DNA of 64,000 nucleotides, from contig CM077666.1 in assembly GCA_039707655.1 (NCBI GenBank), positions 241,706,166 through 241,770,165 of the forward strand, in the 5' to 3' direction. This document shows, piece after piece, positions 34,013 through 43,965 of this stretch (positions are counted from its first letter, which is position 1; each line of letters begins with the position of its first letter). The stretch comes from Elymus sibiricus. Lineage: Eukaryota > Streptophyta > Magnoliopsida > Poales > Poaceae. The position numbers and the translations under genes are program-made. A model generated the notes under the pieces. The model was not told where the DNA came from. It saw only the letters and a program-made list of their open reading frames with translations, and searched no databases.

Positions 34013-35266
34013 CCCTCACGCGTACAAATGAAGTGGAGTTGTACACGCTTCGGAGCCTCTCATTGTGTTCGCCTGATGGGCCCGCGAGAGCTCCCGCCCA
34101 CGTCTTAGTGGAAGCCCCATGCTCCGCACCAGTGGAACATCCCACGCCTAGTGGAAGCCCCATGCTCAGCGTTGGCGGACAATCGAACTGAGGGCGCCCC
34201 ATGGGCTGCACCAACCTCAAGCTGACCCGTGCCGGACACGGCAGCGGCATCTCTTTTTGGTTGTGTAATGAACTTATTATTATGCTGCAGTAAAGCTTTA
34301 TTTCCTAAGATATTTTATGTGTTGGTAAGTTGCCTGCCTCAGGAGCTGTGTACGCTTGCGACCTTCCTCCTGCGAATCTCGCGAGCGGGGGCTGGACACG
34401 GTGCCTGTTCTCGGGTCAGTCCCAGCAGCGCTGCCAAACCCAAGTAATCGAGCTCTGGCTCATGGGCCTGCGCCCGTGCACGCCACCTCACCAAGGTCCT
34501 TGGTGTCTTGTCTCTTCGCGTGACGCCCATGAGCAAGCTAGCAAGCGTGCACCACTCCCCCCTTTATGAAATCGATATGAAGTTGTCACAGGAATAAGGC
34601 ACGCAAAGGCCTCGTGAGCGCTGCCTCGCGAGGTGACTCACGACAAGACGCCTCCGTAACCCCTCAGAGAGCCTCGCGAGTGTTGCCTCGCGAGCCAAGC
34701 TGCGGCGGCTGTCTCCACCAAGTGTTAGCGGGAGGCCTCACGAGCAAGGGCCTCGCGAGGCGCACTCTGCAGCCATGATATGGCAACCAACACTCGCGAA
34801 AGAGCTAAGTGCAAAAACACCTCACGAGCCGCTCTCGGCGCCCATCAAGTTTTCCTCGCCCCGCAACCTCGCTGAGTGCTGACATTCTCTCCTCCGTGCA
34901 AGCCACTTGCACGTCAATGGGGGGCTCTCTGAGCATGATGCCTCAGGCACCCTTACCGCCTCTCAGTGTCCTACACCTCCTGGCCTTGTCTAGGCAACGT
35001 GACTTGACATACTAGCGACGACTGTAGCCCGCTCGGGAGCTGGGTCCTGACGACGTAGAGCACCAAGGCAAGCGAAGAAAGGAAAATAGGCCTCACGAGG
35101 GGACCTCATGAGGAATCATACATTGCAGCAAATCATAAAGTACTTAAACCAAAGACATCGTTTTTACGCCCCAACGGGGCTACATCGATCTATTATAGGA
35201 ACAAAAGAAAAGGGCCAAGGGGGAGCGTGGCACATCTTCAAGATCCGACTCGGTCGCTACCTATGC
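34013..35266 (+). other. F2a post-pol non-coding region
   Basis: No sense-strand gene. It is colinear with 47432-48703 in F2b. 34590-34760 is rich in CTCGCGAG palindromes (perfect copies at 34625, 34673, 34687 and 34752). The end of the antisense B3 gene transcript would lie in 35100-35266. Confidence 0.75.
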
Positions 35267-35903
35267 CTAATCGGAATCTTCGTCTTCACTCTTGATGCGC
35301 GGGGAGCCTTCGTCGCTCTCGCCCCCGCTACTGGAGTCGGTGCTGCCGTCGCTGTCGCCCCCACTGGATGAGTCGGAGCCGCTGCCACTCTCACTGTCCA
35401 CGCAACACTCCATGCGGATATCGGAGACCCCAAAGAACTTCACAAAGAGGGTGGCGGCTCCATCGTACTTGAACTGGAGGAGATGCCCCCGCCTTAGGCC
35501 ATGCGCGCGGGCAAAAGACTTCCACCCTCGCTTCAGGAACATGAAGCCAGCGGGGGAGAACTCGATCACCACCCAGGAGGGGCCGTTGCAGCAGCCGTCC
35601 GCCTGCAGCCACAGACCCAGGGGCCCGCTGCCCTCCATCGGTCTCGCAAAGGAGTCAGGGAGCCGGAGCCAGCTACAGGGCCGTTGATGCAGCCCCACGA
35701 CGAACTTGTACACCGCCTCCTCCGTGTGGAATCCCGCCTGGGTAGGACGGGCGGCCACCCCGCCACGCCAACCTCGGCCGCAGGCCCCGCACCCCCCACG
35801 GCCACGGGCGGCGGCCCTTTCGCGAGCGCTCGGGCCTGCTTTGGCGGCCACCGAGGAGCAGCCCCGGCCCCGAGGAGGAACCCTCGCGGCAGACCCTCGC
35901 CAT
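35267..35903 (-). pseudogene. F2a antisense gene encoding a B3 DNA-binding-domain protein
   Basis: Opposite to the retroelement, between pol and the 3' LTR. The frame (open back to 35929) has a Gly/Arg/Ala-rich N-terminus, then about 100 residues with the B3 pattern: CSWLRLPDSFA, LWLQADGC, SWVVIEFSPAGFMFLKRGW, FARAHGLRRGHLLQFKYDG and LFVKFFG. A Ser/Asp/Glu-rich tail (SGSGSDSSSGGDSDGS) closes it at 35267. The expected ATG (35903-35901, MAR) matches F2b, but a 26-nt deletion just after it shifts the frame, so this copy is probably dead although its B3 domain is open. A TATA box is 104 nt upstream. B3 proteins bind plant DNA; what one does in a retroelement is unknown. I cannot say whether it derives from a host REM-type gene. 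Confidence 0.8.
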
Positions 35904-36006
35904 CGCAGCGGTGGCCCTGGAAAGAGCAAGGAAGGATGAGAAGTGGAAGAAGGGAAGGGGCAGAGGTAGAAGATGAGTGGGGGAGATCTCTATTCCCCGC
36001 CCCCCT

Positions 36007-36013
36007 TTTATAA
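36007..36013 (-). promoter_or_regulatory. TATA box of the F2a antisense B3 gene
   Basis: The reverse strand reads GTTATAAAAGG, 104 nt before the ATG at 35903. F2b keeps it at 49451-49457 with near-identical spacing (103 nt). Confidence 0.65.
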
Positions 36014-36276
36014 CATCCAGTGGGGACGCTCTCCTTGCCGCTCCACCTTCTTCAACGTCGGGAATCGAGCAAGCAAAGGGAAGCAATGATGCCCTGCACC
36101 CCGCGCGGGCATGCTTTATGGCAGGCGCAGGCAGTTACCGAGGCGTAGTGGGGAAGTGGGGGCGTCCCACATCCCGTCATGCACCACACGTCGAACCTGG
36201 GCCCCGCAGCCTGTCAGGGCCCGCGCCGTTTCACTCCCAACAGGCAGGAATGTGAACGCCACGGGCACGGGGGCTA

Positions 36277-36335
36277 CTATCCGGCCATTGGGAACCAGGG
36301 TACCATGACCCGTCTGCCTGCGGCCCAGGAGACGA
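36277..36335 (+). repeat. Truncated 3' LTR of F2a (about 59 bp)
   Basis: It follows the polypurine stretch GGGGGCTAC and reads TATCCGGCCATTGGGAACC (TG mutated to TA), matching LTR starts at 40594 and 49723. It stops near 36335 in GGAGACGA, where F1 gag sequence (GGAGATGATGC) takes over. The two sides share a short imperfect GGAGAYGA, so the exact joint is uncertain by about 10 bp. Confidence 0.85.
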
Positions 36336-37684
36336 CGGAGATGATGCATTGACCCCGCAGAAGAAGAGCCGGAAGCGCAATCGGAAGAGCAAAGGCAAAG
36401 TAAATGATGGCAGTCGAGAGCCCCGGTGACGCCAACGCCGCCAAGAAGTCAAAGGCAAAAAGCCTCGGCAAGGAGATTGCCGGATGCGCTGACTGCCGGG
36501 GAGCTGCGGCAGGCGACAAGAGCGGCAAGACCGGTGGGCCGTACTGCAAGATCCACCGTACCAAGGGCCACGATCTCCAGGAGTGCCGGCAAGTGGAGCA
36601 GCTTGCCGAGAAGTAGAAGCAAGAGTACGAGAAGCGCGACAAGGAGAAGGGCCAGGATGGTGCCGGTGGATCCGGCAAGCAAAACCATGGTGGCCGAGGG
36701 GGCCGCCACGGCAAGGCCAAGCAGCCGAAAGAGAAGGCTGCACAAGGCCAAGATGATGGTGATGAGGACGAAGATGGGTCAGAAAATGAGTTCCAGAACG
36801 CGGTGGAGGCCATGTGTGTTGATGGAGGCGCATCTTTGCACTCCTCGCACTGGCAACTGAAGCAATGGATCCACGAGGTGAATGCCGCAGAGCCCATGAT
36901 GGGAGCACAGAAGCCACTCAAGTGGTCGCACATGCCCATCGTCTTTGATGCCGAGGATCACCCTGATCGCACCACTGCGGTTAGGTGTTTGCGGTTGTTG
37001 GTTTCGCCAACAATCTGCAACCTCAAGGTGACGAAGATGTTGGTTGATGGTGCGGCCGGCTTGAACTTGATCTCTCCCGACATGATCAAGAGGCTGCAGA
37101 TACTTGACAAGGATCTTGAGGAGACCAGCATGTTCCAAGGGATCAGTCCAGGAAGGAACAAGCTGAAGGGCCAGATCACGCTGCCGGTCACATTCGGCAA
37201 CGACCTCAACTAGCAGACGGAGAAGGTCCGCTTCAACGTCGTCAAGATGCCCCTGCCATACAATGGCATTCTGGGCCATCCGGCACAGGCCAAGTTCATG
37301 ACCGCGTCGCACTTCGCCTACAATGTCATCAAGATGGCAGGGCCAATGGGCATTCTCACCATCAAGTCAAACCACAAGGACGCAATCATTTGCGCCGACA
37401 AGCTCTATCGGGAGGCTGTGGCAGCACCTGTCGTCAAGGCACCTGCTCCCGCCGGCAAAGCTCCCGGAGGAGGAAAGAAGAAGAAGAAGTCCGGAAAGAC
37501 CTTTGATATGGACTCCGGGAAGCGCACTTTAGAGTGCAGCACGCCTGTTGAGGACATACCAGAGAGCTCTATCGGCAAGAGCAAGAAAGCCAAGGCCTCT
37601 GCTCCGGCGAGCAAGCAAGTTTCTGCGAGAGAGGATGGGACGAGTGGCACTTTTTCTGTAAGTGCCACTCTTAATGACAAATAG
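36336..37684 (+). pseudogene. F1 copy 2 gag end and protease
   Basis: Gag C-terminal region with a knuckle-like YCKIHRTKGHDLQEC (C-x2-H-x4-H-x4-C) at about 36540, and Lys/Gly-rich linkers. Next are PLKWSHMPIVFDAEDHPDR and the protease loop VDGAAGLNLIS (near 37040), where DGGAG is changed to DGAAG, so activity is doubtful. LPYNGILGHPAQAKF follows. TAG stops occur at 36614 and 37211. The final TAG at 37682-37684 is the family-wide codon before RT. One frame runs throughout. Confidence 0.85.
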
Positions 37685-40593
37685 GAAAGCGAGCTCGTTG
37701 CCTTCCTACGGGCGAATGTCGATGTGTTTGCTTGGCAAGCATCTGACATCCCTGGCGTTCCTAGGGAGGTAATTGAGCACCACCTTGCTGTCTGCCCCCA
37801 TGCGAGACCCGTCAAGCAGAAGGTCAGGAAGCAAGCTTTGGAGTGGCAAGAGTTAATCGCCGAGGAAATCAAGAAGTTGGAAGCAGCAGGTCTAGTCAGA
37901 GGAGTGCTACACCCTACGTGGTTAGCCAATCTAGTCATAGTGCACAAGGCGAATGGAAAGTGGAGGCTTTGTATAGACTTCACTGATATAAATAAAGCAT
38001 GTCCAAAGGACCCTTTCCCTTTGCCGCGCATCGACTAGATTGTAGACTTCACTGCCGGCTGTGAGTTACTCTCTTTCCTTGACGCCTATTCTAGTTATCA
38101 TCAGATCTTTATGGCCAAGGAAGATGAGGAAAAAACCACATTCATCACTCCATGTGGCACATACTGCTTTTTGCGTATGCCTTTCGGATTGAAGAGTGCC
38201 GGAGCAACCTTTGCCAGGGCAGTCCAGATTGGTTTTGAGCCACAGCTACACAGACATGTGGAAGCCTACATGGATGACATTGTGGTCAAAACCAGAGACA
38301 AGTCAACCCTGATCCAGGATTTGGAAGAGATGTTTGCGAACTTGCGCAAGCTCAACTTGAAGCTCAACCCCGACAAGTGTGTGTTCGGTGTACTGTCCGG
38401 CAAGCTTCTTGGGTTCTTTGTATCTCAGAGAGGGATCGAAATCAACCCCGACAAGATCAAAGCAATTGAGCATATTGAAGCACCAAGACGCGTCAAGGAC
38501 GTCAGGCGTCTTGCCGGCTGCGTTGCCGCCCTTAGCAGGTTTATCTCCAAATCGGCAGAGCGCGCCTTGCCATTTTTCAAGATATTGAAAAAGGCAGGTC
38601 CAGTGAACTAGACTCCGGAAGCAGAGGCCGCACTCCAAGATTTGAAGGAGTACCTGTCCTCTTCGCTAGTCTTAGTTGCGCCTAGGCCGCAAGAGACGTT
38701 GCTGCTATACTTAGCGGCAATGAATCAAGTGGTTATTGCTGCACTTGTGGCTGAAAGAGAGGCAGATGAAGACGAGGTAGCAGCCGCAGAGCCACAACCC
38801 GATGAGCCAGAATCTTCTTCGGCAAGGTCAGGTGCTGACAAGTCAGAGATTGTGCAAGCCAGCAAGTCAGATCAGCAAGTTGTGAAGAAGAAGATGGTGC
38901 AGCGTCCAGTCTACTTTGTCAACTCCCTCCTGCAAGGGGCTAGGTCAAGGTACTCCGGTGTGCAGAAGTTGCTCTTTGGCCTTCTCATGGGCTCAAGGAA
39001 GCTGCGCCATTATTTTCAAACACACCCAGTCACCGTCGTCACTCGCTTTCCGTTGCGACGCATCTTGAGAAATCCAGAAGCAACCAGCAAGATTGTGGAG
39101 TGGGCATTGGAGCTGTCAAGCTTTGATTTGAAGTTTGAGAGTACCTCAACAATTCAGAGCAGAGCCTTGGCGGAATTCATTGCAGAATGGACCCCAACGC
39201 CAGATGAAGAAATTCCAAAGACCTCTCTCCCCGGCAAGCAAACTGCTAATGATTGGATCATGTACTTTGATGGTGCTTTCACGCTGAAAGGCGCCGGTGC
39301 CGGCATGCTGCTTATAGCACCCACCGGAGAGCATCTCAAGTACGTGCTTCAGACGCTCTTTCCCAGGGAGCAGGCCACCAACAACACTACTGAGTACGAA
39401 GGATTGCTTGCCGGTCTGCGCATTGCAATCGACCTTGGTATTCGGAAGCTGATTATCAGAGGCGACTCGTAGCTAGTGGTGAGTCAGGTCAACAAAGATT
39501 ACCAGAGCCCTTTGATGGAGGCGTACATTGATGAGGTGAGGAAGTTGGAAGAGCACTTTGACGGTCTGTAAGCAGAGCACGTTCCCCATGCCTAGAATTG
39601 GATTGCCGATGACCTGTCAAAGCTTGCCGCCCAAAAGATGCCTATGGAACGAGGAACTTTTGTGATCCATCTGACTCAGGCATCCATTACACCATCAAGG
39701 CTAGCGAAGAAGGGAAAACAAGATGTTGGTGGTTACTTTCCAGCAGAGCTGCCGGCAGTTGCCAAGAAAGTGAATACCGCTGACAAGATACCCTTGGCCG
39801 GTGAGCCACAGTTTCTGGCAAGCCAGATGCTTGCCGTCGATGCAAGCGCTCCCGTAGAGGAAGAAGTATCTTTAGTCCTTGTCGTCGAGCCACAAGCTCC
39901 GGCATGGGCGTAGCTAATTGTCCAGTACCTTCAGACAGGAGATCTTCCGGATGAACAAGAGGACGCAGAAAGAGTAGCCCGTCAATCAAGTATGTACAAG
40001 TTTGTTGACAACATTCTGTACAGAAAGAGACCAAATGGGGTGAAATTGAAATGTATCTGCCAGGAAGATGGACAGAGGCGGCTGGAAGAGATGCAGGGAT
40101 GTGTGGCTCTCACATTGGCTCACGCGCGCTTGTCGGCAAGGCATTCCGTCAAGGATTCTACTGGCCGACAGCCCTTCAAGACGCCTTGGCGGTGGTCATC
40201 AGATGCGAAGCATGCCAGTTCCACTCCAAGGACATCCACCAGCCAGCTCAAGCCCTCCAAACCATCCCTCTCTCCTGCCAGTGAGGAAGGTGATGGCACA
40301 GTCATCCATCAAGTTCCTCAAAGGATCAGTTGCTCATTTTGGTGTCCCCAACAGGATCATCACTGACAATGGCACCCAATTCACGAGCCGCGCCTTCACA
40401 ACATATTGCCAAGAACTTGGAAATAAGATTTGCTGCGCGTCTGTTGCTCACCCAAGGAGCAATGGACAAGTAGAGAGGGAAAATGCAAAAGTGCTCTGTG
40501 GTCTCAAGACCAGAACTTTCGATTGGCTGCATAAGTGTGGAAGGCGCTGGTTGGAAGAATTGCCGGCGGTTCTTTGGTCAATCAGAACGACAC
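37685..40593 (+). pseudogene. F1 copy 2 pol up to the F2b insertion
   Basis: Same domains as 261-3283: RT with AYMDDIVVKT near 38265, degenerate RNase H (YSGVQKLLFGLLMGSRKLRHYF), second RNase H (DWIMYFDGAF, NTTEYEGLLAGLRIAIDLG, IIRGDS), then integrase. Stops are at 38036, 38609, 39470, 39569, 39593 and 39911. Against copy 1 each of these is a C-to-T or G-to-A change. A 4-nt loss near 40090 and a 112-nt deletion at 40277 (equivalent to 2856-2967) remove the GLDIVGPF strand with the first catalytic Asp. TDNGTQF and RSNGQVEREN remain. F2b cuts the frame at 40593. Confidence 0.9.
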
Positions 40594-41479
40594 TGTCAGG
40601 CCATTGGGAACCAGGGTACCATGGCCCGTCTGCCTGTGGCCCAGGAGACAACGCTTGGCGAAGACCAAGACGCGGCCCAACTACGGGCGCCGTGAAGCAA
40701 AGACACCTCACGAGGCTCCAGCCTCCCAAGGACCCCTCCTCAAGGCGCGAGTCACCAAGACTTAGCCGCAGCAGCGGCGGAAGCCTCGCGAGGCGGCCTC
40801 CCAAGGTGCCCCCCCGAGGCAGCTTCCCGAGGTCGACCGAGCCTGACGCCAGCCGCGCGGTCCTGTGCCCACCACGTGGGTGACGCGCGTGGCGACGAAC
40901 GGCGGCAGAGGCCACGCCAGCGGGCACCGACACAGAGGCTTTCCTCTTTGGTGCTAAAGGGGCAGCCCCAGCTGCCCACCTACAAAGCAAGTCCCAAGGA
41001 CTGCCCGTTTGGTGAAAGAATACCAAGACAGCAAGGCGTGCAGGGCGGAGGTCATCAACAAGCCGACCGGCGCATCATGGATCATGCTTTTACAGGCGAA
41101 GACCGACTTTAGTCAGGATAGCGTGGGCGCCTGTCCCCTTTCAAAACCCACCAATTGTGGCTGCTCTTCCCGCCTAGATTTTCAGGGGAAGAGGACCAGG
41201 GTGGCTATAAAAGGGGCAGGGCTGCCATTGTAGAAGGGGGATTCCTTGGTCTCCTATATTCTACGTGAGAACACCTTCTTGCCCACTTCAATCCCAACCA
41301 CAAGCAGGAGTAGGGTTTTAAACCGCAAGGTGGCCCGAACCTGGGTAACTGTCGCGTCCCCTGTCGTGCTCCGCGCTAGCGCTCTTGCCATAGCCTCGCC
41401 ATGGTCACCCTTGGATCGGTAGGAACTAGCTCGCCACCAGCGTTTGAACCTTTGGGTCCTCGGAGCCCCAATTCCGACA
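40594..41479 (+). repeat. 5' LTR of F2b (886 bp)
   Basis: TGTCAGGCC to ATTCCGACA, with TATA at 41205. Aligns with 49723-50596 and 3284-4180. Confidence 0.93.
41205..41214 (+). promoter_or_regulatory. TATA box in F2b 5' LTR
   Basis: CTATAAAAGG in a GGTGGCTATAAAAGGGGCAGG context, identical in placement to the other F2 LTRs. Confidence 0.75.
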
Positions 41480-41481
41480 TT

Positions 41482-41499
41482 TGGCGCGCCAGGTAGGAG
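41482..41499 (+). other. Primer-binding site of F2b (tRNA-Arg type)
   Basis: TGGCGCGCCAGGTAGGAG, two bases after the LTR. One base differs from F2a. Confidence 0.7.
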
Positions 41500-41530
41500 C
41501 GGCTCTAGTTCTAACCACGTCCTCACCGCC

Positions 41531-43965
41531 ATGGCTGACGCTCGTCGTGAGCGCTACGTGCGCAGGGCTGCCAGGGTGGCCCAGACGAAGCCGGTCGCCC
41601 GTGACGACCGTCGACGCCGCGCCGCCGGCGCCGCCACCGACCCCGCTGCAAGGGAACAGCAGGCTTCCTCACTCCACCCGTCCGTGTAGGTGGATGGCCA
41701 CACCGCCACGTCCTCCTCGCTCGCCCGTCACGACCCACCAGCCCCGCAGGCCGCGCTGCTCATGGCGTGCGAGCTCTTGCGCTACCGCCCCACCGAGGCC
41801 GGCTATGACGCCTGGCTCGGCCGCATCATCGAGCTCGTCAACGCCGCCGGAGACGCCCCGGTGCCCTCTCACTCGTTCCACCCTCCGCCATCTCGCGCCG
41901 GGGACGTGGCGCATGATTCGCCTCCTCCGCCTAGCGAGGGTGCTAGGCGCCACCGCGATGCGTGGGCGCGTGAGCCGTCCCGCAGCGCGTCTTCGCCGGA
42001 CCATGGCGAGCGCAGCTGCCAGATCGTTCGACGCGCACCGCCCGACGCGCGTGTGCTCCTCGAGCGGCAGTGCCAGCGCCAAGACAGGACCATCCAGGAG
42101 GTCGCGGCTGCCGGCCGCCAGAACCGTGCCACCCTCGCTGGTGGCGTTCCCTCCAGCTACAGGGGCTGCTGCGCCTTCACCCGCGAGCTGCACCACGTGG
42201 TGTGGCCCACCAAGTTCAAGCCGAACCTGCCTCCGCGCTAGGACGGCACCCCCAACCCCGCAGAGTTCCTGCAGCTCTACGCCCTGAGAATCGAGGCAGC
42301 GAACGGCGACGACAAGGTCATGGTGAACTGGTTTCCCATGGCCCTCAAGGACGGCCCATGCTCGTGGCTCATGAACCTCCCCGAGGCGTCCATCTCCTCG
42401 TGGGCTGAGCTCTGCCGGCAATTTGTCGCCAACTTCAAGGGCACCCATGAGCTCTCCCTCACGCTCAACGACTTGCGCGCCGTGCGCCAACACCCTGACG
42501 AGACTCTTTGCAAGTACATCCAGCGCTTCAGCCAAGTGCGCAACAAGATCCCGCGCGCCTCCGAGGCCGCCATCGTCTCCGCGTTCTCCAATGGCGTCAC
42601 CGACGTCCGGATGCGCGAGAAGCTCGCCATCAACGACGAGCTCGATTCTGTGCTCGAGATGTTTGACCTCGCCGACAGATGCGCCAAGGCTGAAGAAGGC
42701 CGTCTCTTCGCCCACAACGACCCCAAAGCGGTGCTGGGCGCCACCAAGGCCAAGAGCAAGGACGCCAAGCGCAAGGGCCCTGCCGAGCTCACGGCGGAGC
42801 CCGAGCTGAAGCGCAGCCGTGAGTGTGACGAGCCCAAGAAGGACAACCGCCCTCTCTGCGCCAACCACAAATCGCACTCCCACAACACCGAGGACTGCCA
42901 CGAGCTCAGGCTGCTTCGCGACGAGCGCCTGGGCCGCCGAGGCGACCGTAATGATCGCGGCACCGGCTGCGGAGGCGGCCGCAGTGGCAACCGCTAGGGA
43001 GACCGCAACGGCAACGGCAACTTTCGGCAGGGCTTGCGTGACGAGCCTCGTGAGGCCGCCTGGCGCGACCAGCCTCGCGAGGCCAACCCTCAGGCCAACG
43101 CCGCTTTTCCACCGCTACCGCCGCCACCGCAAAGGAACGATGGCAACCCGCCGGACGAGGGCGCCGGGGGCTACCAGGAGCCTCGCGGAGTGGCCTGCAT
43201 CCTCGGCGGGGCCCAGGCTCCCGCGTCCAACCACCACTTCAAGCTATTCTCTCACGAGGTGAACACTGCCCTCCTGAGGCCAGAGGCCGCTCGGCCCCTC
43301 AAGTGGTCCCAGTACGAAATCACCTTCGACTCCAATGATCACCCCAAGTCTTCAAGCACTACGGGCACGGTCCCCATGCTGTGCACCCCCACCATCAGCA
43401 ACTTCGCTGTCACCAAGATGCTCATTGACAGAGGTGCCGGCCTCAACGTGATCTCCATCGAGACCTTCGAGCATCTCCAAGTGCCCTACGACCAGCTGAT
43501 GCTGACCAGGCCTTCTCCGGAGTGACTGATGGCTCCACCATCCCTCTAGGGCAAGTGCGCCTTCCCATCACCTTTGGCACCCGCAAGAACTACCACTCTG
43601 AACTCGTCGATTTTGATGTGGCGCACATCGGCCTGCCGTACAACGCCATCCTAGGCTACCCGGCTCTCACCAAGCTCGTGGCGGCGACCCACCAGGCCTT
43701 CAATGTCCTCAAGATGCCGGGCTGCAGCGGCATCATCATCATCTACTATGATGAGAAGGACACGGTCCGCTCCCTCGAGAGCGCCTACAAGGCCGCCGTC
43801 ACCGCCTATCCTGCCGACGAAGACGTCGCCAAGCCTCATGAGGCCGCACCTGCATTGAAGAAGCAACTGTTCTCTCAGGACCACGCCGAGACAAAGAAGG
43901 TGTCGGTGGACGGCAGTGGCTCAGGCCCTGCCTTCACCATCGGCACCGGCCTCTCTCCTGCATAG
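41531..43965 (+). pseudogene. F2b gag-protease
   Basis: ATG 41531 (MADARRERYVRRAARVAQ). The basic N-terminus, LLRYRPTEAGYDAWLGRIIE and a Pro-rich linker lead to the gag core (WFPMALKDGPCSWLMNLPEA, FVANFKGTHELS, CKYIQRFSQV, VSAFSNGVTDVRMREKLAI), then knuckle CANHKSHSHNTEDC (C-x2-H-x4-H-x4-C), a Gly/Arg/Asn-rich tail, and protease loop IDRGAGLNVIS (DGGAG changed to DRGAG). TAG stops are at 41687, 42239 and 42995. A one-base loss near 43509, relative to F2a, shifts the frame within the protease. The closing TAG 43963-43965 is shared by all F2 copies and leads in frame into RT. Confidence 0.9.

Larger units (their letters stand above)
3284..36335 (+). mobile_element. F2a, Ty3/gypsy (Tat-like) retrotransposon, twice interrupted and lacking most of its 3' LTR
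   Basis: The element starts with an LTR right after GACAC (3279-3283), inside the F1 integrase codons. Its own sequence runs 3284-4803, 8573-9668 and 29768-36335. The gaps are X1 and element B. Removing them restores colinearity with F2b (40594-50596): LTR, primer site, gag, protease, RT, double RNase H, integrase, long 3' region with an antisense B3 gene, polypurine tract. The 3' LTR is cut after about 60 bp at 36335, where F1 sequence begins, so the right-hand GACAC repeat is missing. The B3 gene, a shared nonsense codon (31318/44751) and the identical target site tie F2a and F2b together as duplicates. Confidence 0.88.

Noticed and set aside
41669..42901. 410-codon open frame on the reverse strand of F2b gag (similar long frame at 57315-58505 over F2c gag)
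   Set aside because: It mirrors the gag codons in a GC-rich region where third-base G/C bias keeps the opposite strand open. Composition is Val/Leu/Ala/Gly repetitive, it has no recognisable domain and gives no sign of a separate start.
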